In this document: positions 62,722 through 64,000 of the stretch, in pieces | Position numbering within the stretch: position 1 is the stretch's first letter | How the letters are laid out: each line of letters begins with the position of its first letter | Assembly: GCA_029964075.1 (NCBI GenBank) | Contig: CM057144.1 | Span: 5,417,281-5,481,280, forward strand | DNA: 64,000 nucleotides | Reading direction: 5' to 3' | Source: Patiria pectinifera | Lineage: Eukaryota; Echinodermata; Asteroidea; Valvatida; Asterinidae | The notes under the pieces: generated by a model | Database searches by the model: none | Told to the model about the DNA's origin: nothing | The model's input: the letters and a program-made list of their open reading frames with translations, nothing else | Made by a program: the position numbers and the translations under genes

Positions 62722-62724
62722 GTG

Positions 62725-63720
62725 AGTCAGTCTTTTTTTCAATCACAAGTCATTCACAACTCAAATTACTAGTCAGTCACAAATCAAATTATTAGTCACT
62801 AAACAAGTCAAATAACTAGTCAGTCAAAGTAAAATCAATAGTCACAAGTCCAATGACAAATATTCAAATCAATAGTCAGCCACAAGTCAAATCACTAGTA
62901 AGTCATAAGTTTTATCAGTAGCTAGTCACAAGTCAGATTACGAGTCAGTCACAAGTAAAATCACTAGTAATTCACAAGTTAAATCAATTGTTAGTCACAA
63001 GTGAAATCACTTGTCAGTCACAAAAAAGTACTCGTATGAGGATAACGTCATGACAAAGCTGCAGCCGGAGAAAGTGGTCAAAAGTCAGTCTTTTTTTTTT
63101 CAATCACAAGTGATTCAAAACTAAAATCACTAGTCAGTCACAAGTCAAATCACTAGTAATTCAAATCAATAGTCAGTCACAAGTAAAATCACTAGTCAGT
63201 CACAAGTCAAACCACTAGTCAGTCACAAGTCAAATCACTAGTCAGTCAAATCACTTTTCAGTCACAAGTCAAATCAGTAATCAGTCACAAGTCAAATCAC
63301 TAGGCAGTCACAAGTGAAACCAACAGTCAGTCATAAGTCAAATCACTAAAAGGTCACAAGCCAGATCACTATTAAGTCGTAAGATTAATCACTAACTAGT
63401 CACAAGTCAGATTATTAGTCAGTCACAAGGCAAATCACTATTCAGTCACACGTCTAATCACTATTCAGTCTCAAATCTAATTACTAATCAGTCACAAGTC
63501 AGATCACTAGTAAGTCATCAGATTATTCACTATCTAATCACAAGTTAGATTACAAGTCAGTCACAAGTCAATCACTAGTCAGTCACAAGTCAGGTCACTA
63601 GTCAGTCACAAGTCATGTCACAAGTCAAGTCACAAGTCAGTCTCAAGTCTAATCACAAGCCAATCACGAAGTCTGTCACGAGCCCAATCACAAATAAGGT
63701 CAACAGTAACAATGGCATAA
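62725..63720 (+). repeat. AGTCACAAGTCAAATCACT minisatellite with a copied exon tail
   Basis: Irregular units of about 20-25 bp, built from AGTCAGTCACAAGTCAAATC and variants, fill the region. At 63036-63076 there is a copy of the end of the previous exon (GAGGATAACGTCATGACAAA and GCAGCCGGAGAAAGTGGTCA). Its donor is lost (CAAAAGTCAGTC), so it is not a usable exon. Confidence 0.8.
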
Positions 63721-64000
63721 CAATATGAGTAAGGAATATTGTCACCGTTGATTAAAAGTGATAAATTGTTTTATGAATTAAGACTGGAGGACTTAATTGT
63801 GAGTGACTTGTGGTGACTTATTGGGGCTAGTGAATTGACACAACTTTGCCATTTAAGCCATATATGGCAGAAGAGCACTTGTAAAACTGAGTACAAGATG
63901 GGGGAGCAATGGAGTAGCAATATCATTTTTATTAGGAGGGTAAACATTTCTTGAAAAGGGCACTTGCACATCCGTGCTGAAGCGTTTGTTTTCTGTGCCG
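63721..64000 (+). other. unassigned end of window
   Basis: No exon was recognised; presumably intron of the same gene. Confidence 0.4.

Overview
The window looks like intron-rich animal nuclear DNA, probably from a marine invertebrate. The evidence is phase-consistent GT/AG introns, many small inverted-repeat transposons, tRNA-derived SINE-like repeats, and a LINE whose ORF carries a PHD finger and a 2A-like peptide. That kind of LINE is described from sea urchin, amphioxus and molluscs. The exact phylum is an inference and was not established.

One gene dominates. I find 47 exons on the + strand, from 94 to 62721, joined in a single continuous reading frame of about 2,660 codons, with compatible phase at every junction. 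Both ends of the gene lie outside the window. The exons encode, in order: a LECT2/peptidase-M23-like domain (94-5921) whose zinc site looks degenerate; a basic Pro/Ser-rich linker (7066-7234); a half module ending in a SAP-like helix-turn-helix (7766-9548); and then modules 1 to 12 (11259-62721). The modules are copies of a roughly 185-residue cysteine-rich unit that I do not recognise from any named family. Each unit has part A (CP...C...CLGVxCC...DPC...F.YxWG), part B (IDKL...C.DG.C...VPIPLCN.NATF.LPG), part C (DGTVxGFLxxLGxxxxxxAIDLVLxxLGL) and part D (PC plus a Pro/Ser linker). A full unit has ten cysteines. Modules 0 and 1 carry a SAP-like extension in D. Module 12 ends in a strong furin-type site. 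The cysteine pattern and N-glycosylation sequons suggest a secreted or extracellular protein. Its function is unknown.

The introns hold most of the rest. An intact LINE lies at 24447 to about 28190 on the minus strand, between modules 3 and 4. Three hAT-like elements (424-889, 6036-6641, 19301-19862) contain arrays of GAGTCC or GAGTAC. A piggyBac-like MITE lies at 18511-18965. Two head-to-tail MITEs, one with a nested insertion, occupy 42620-44516. A palindromic 21-bp satellite element lies at 29050-29660. Several foldback elements, dispersed repeat pairs and SINE fragments are also present. A roughly 120-bp tandem array at 46755-48060 seems to be built from copies of the acceptor region of the adjacent exon. 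A minisatellite at 62725-63720 contains a copied exon tail.

Intron positions differ between modules. Modules 4-7 share one layout, modules 8 and 10 another, and 9 and 12 (with 1) keep a more divided layout. This gives a readable record of how the array grew and lost introns.
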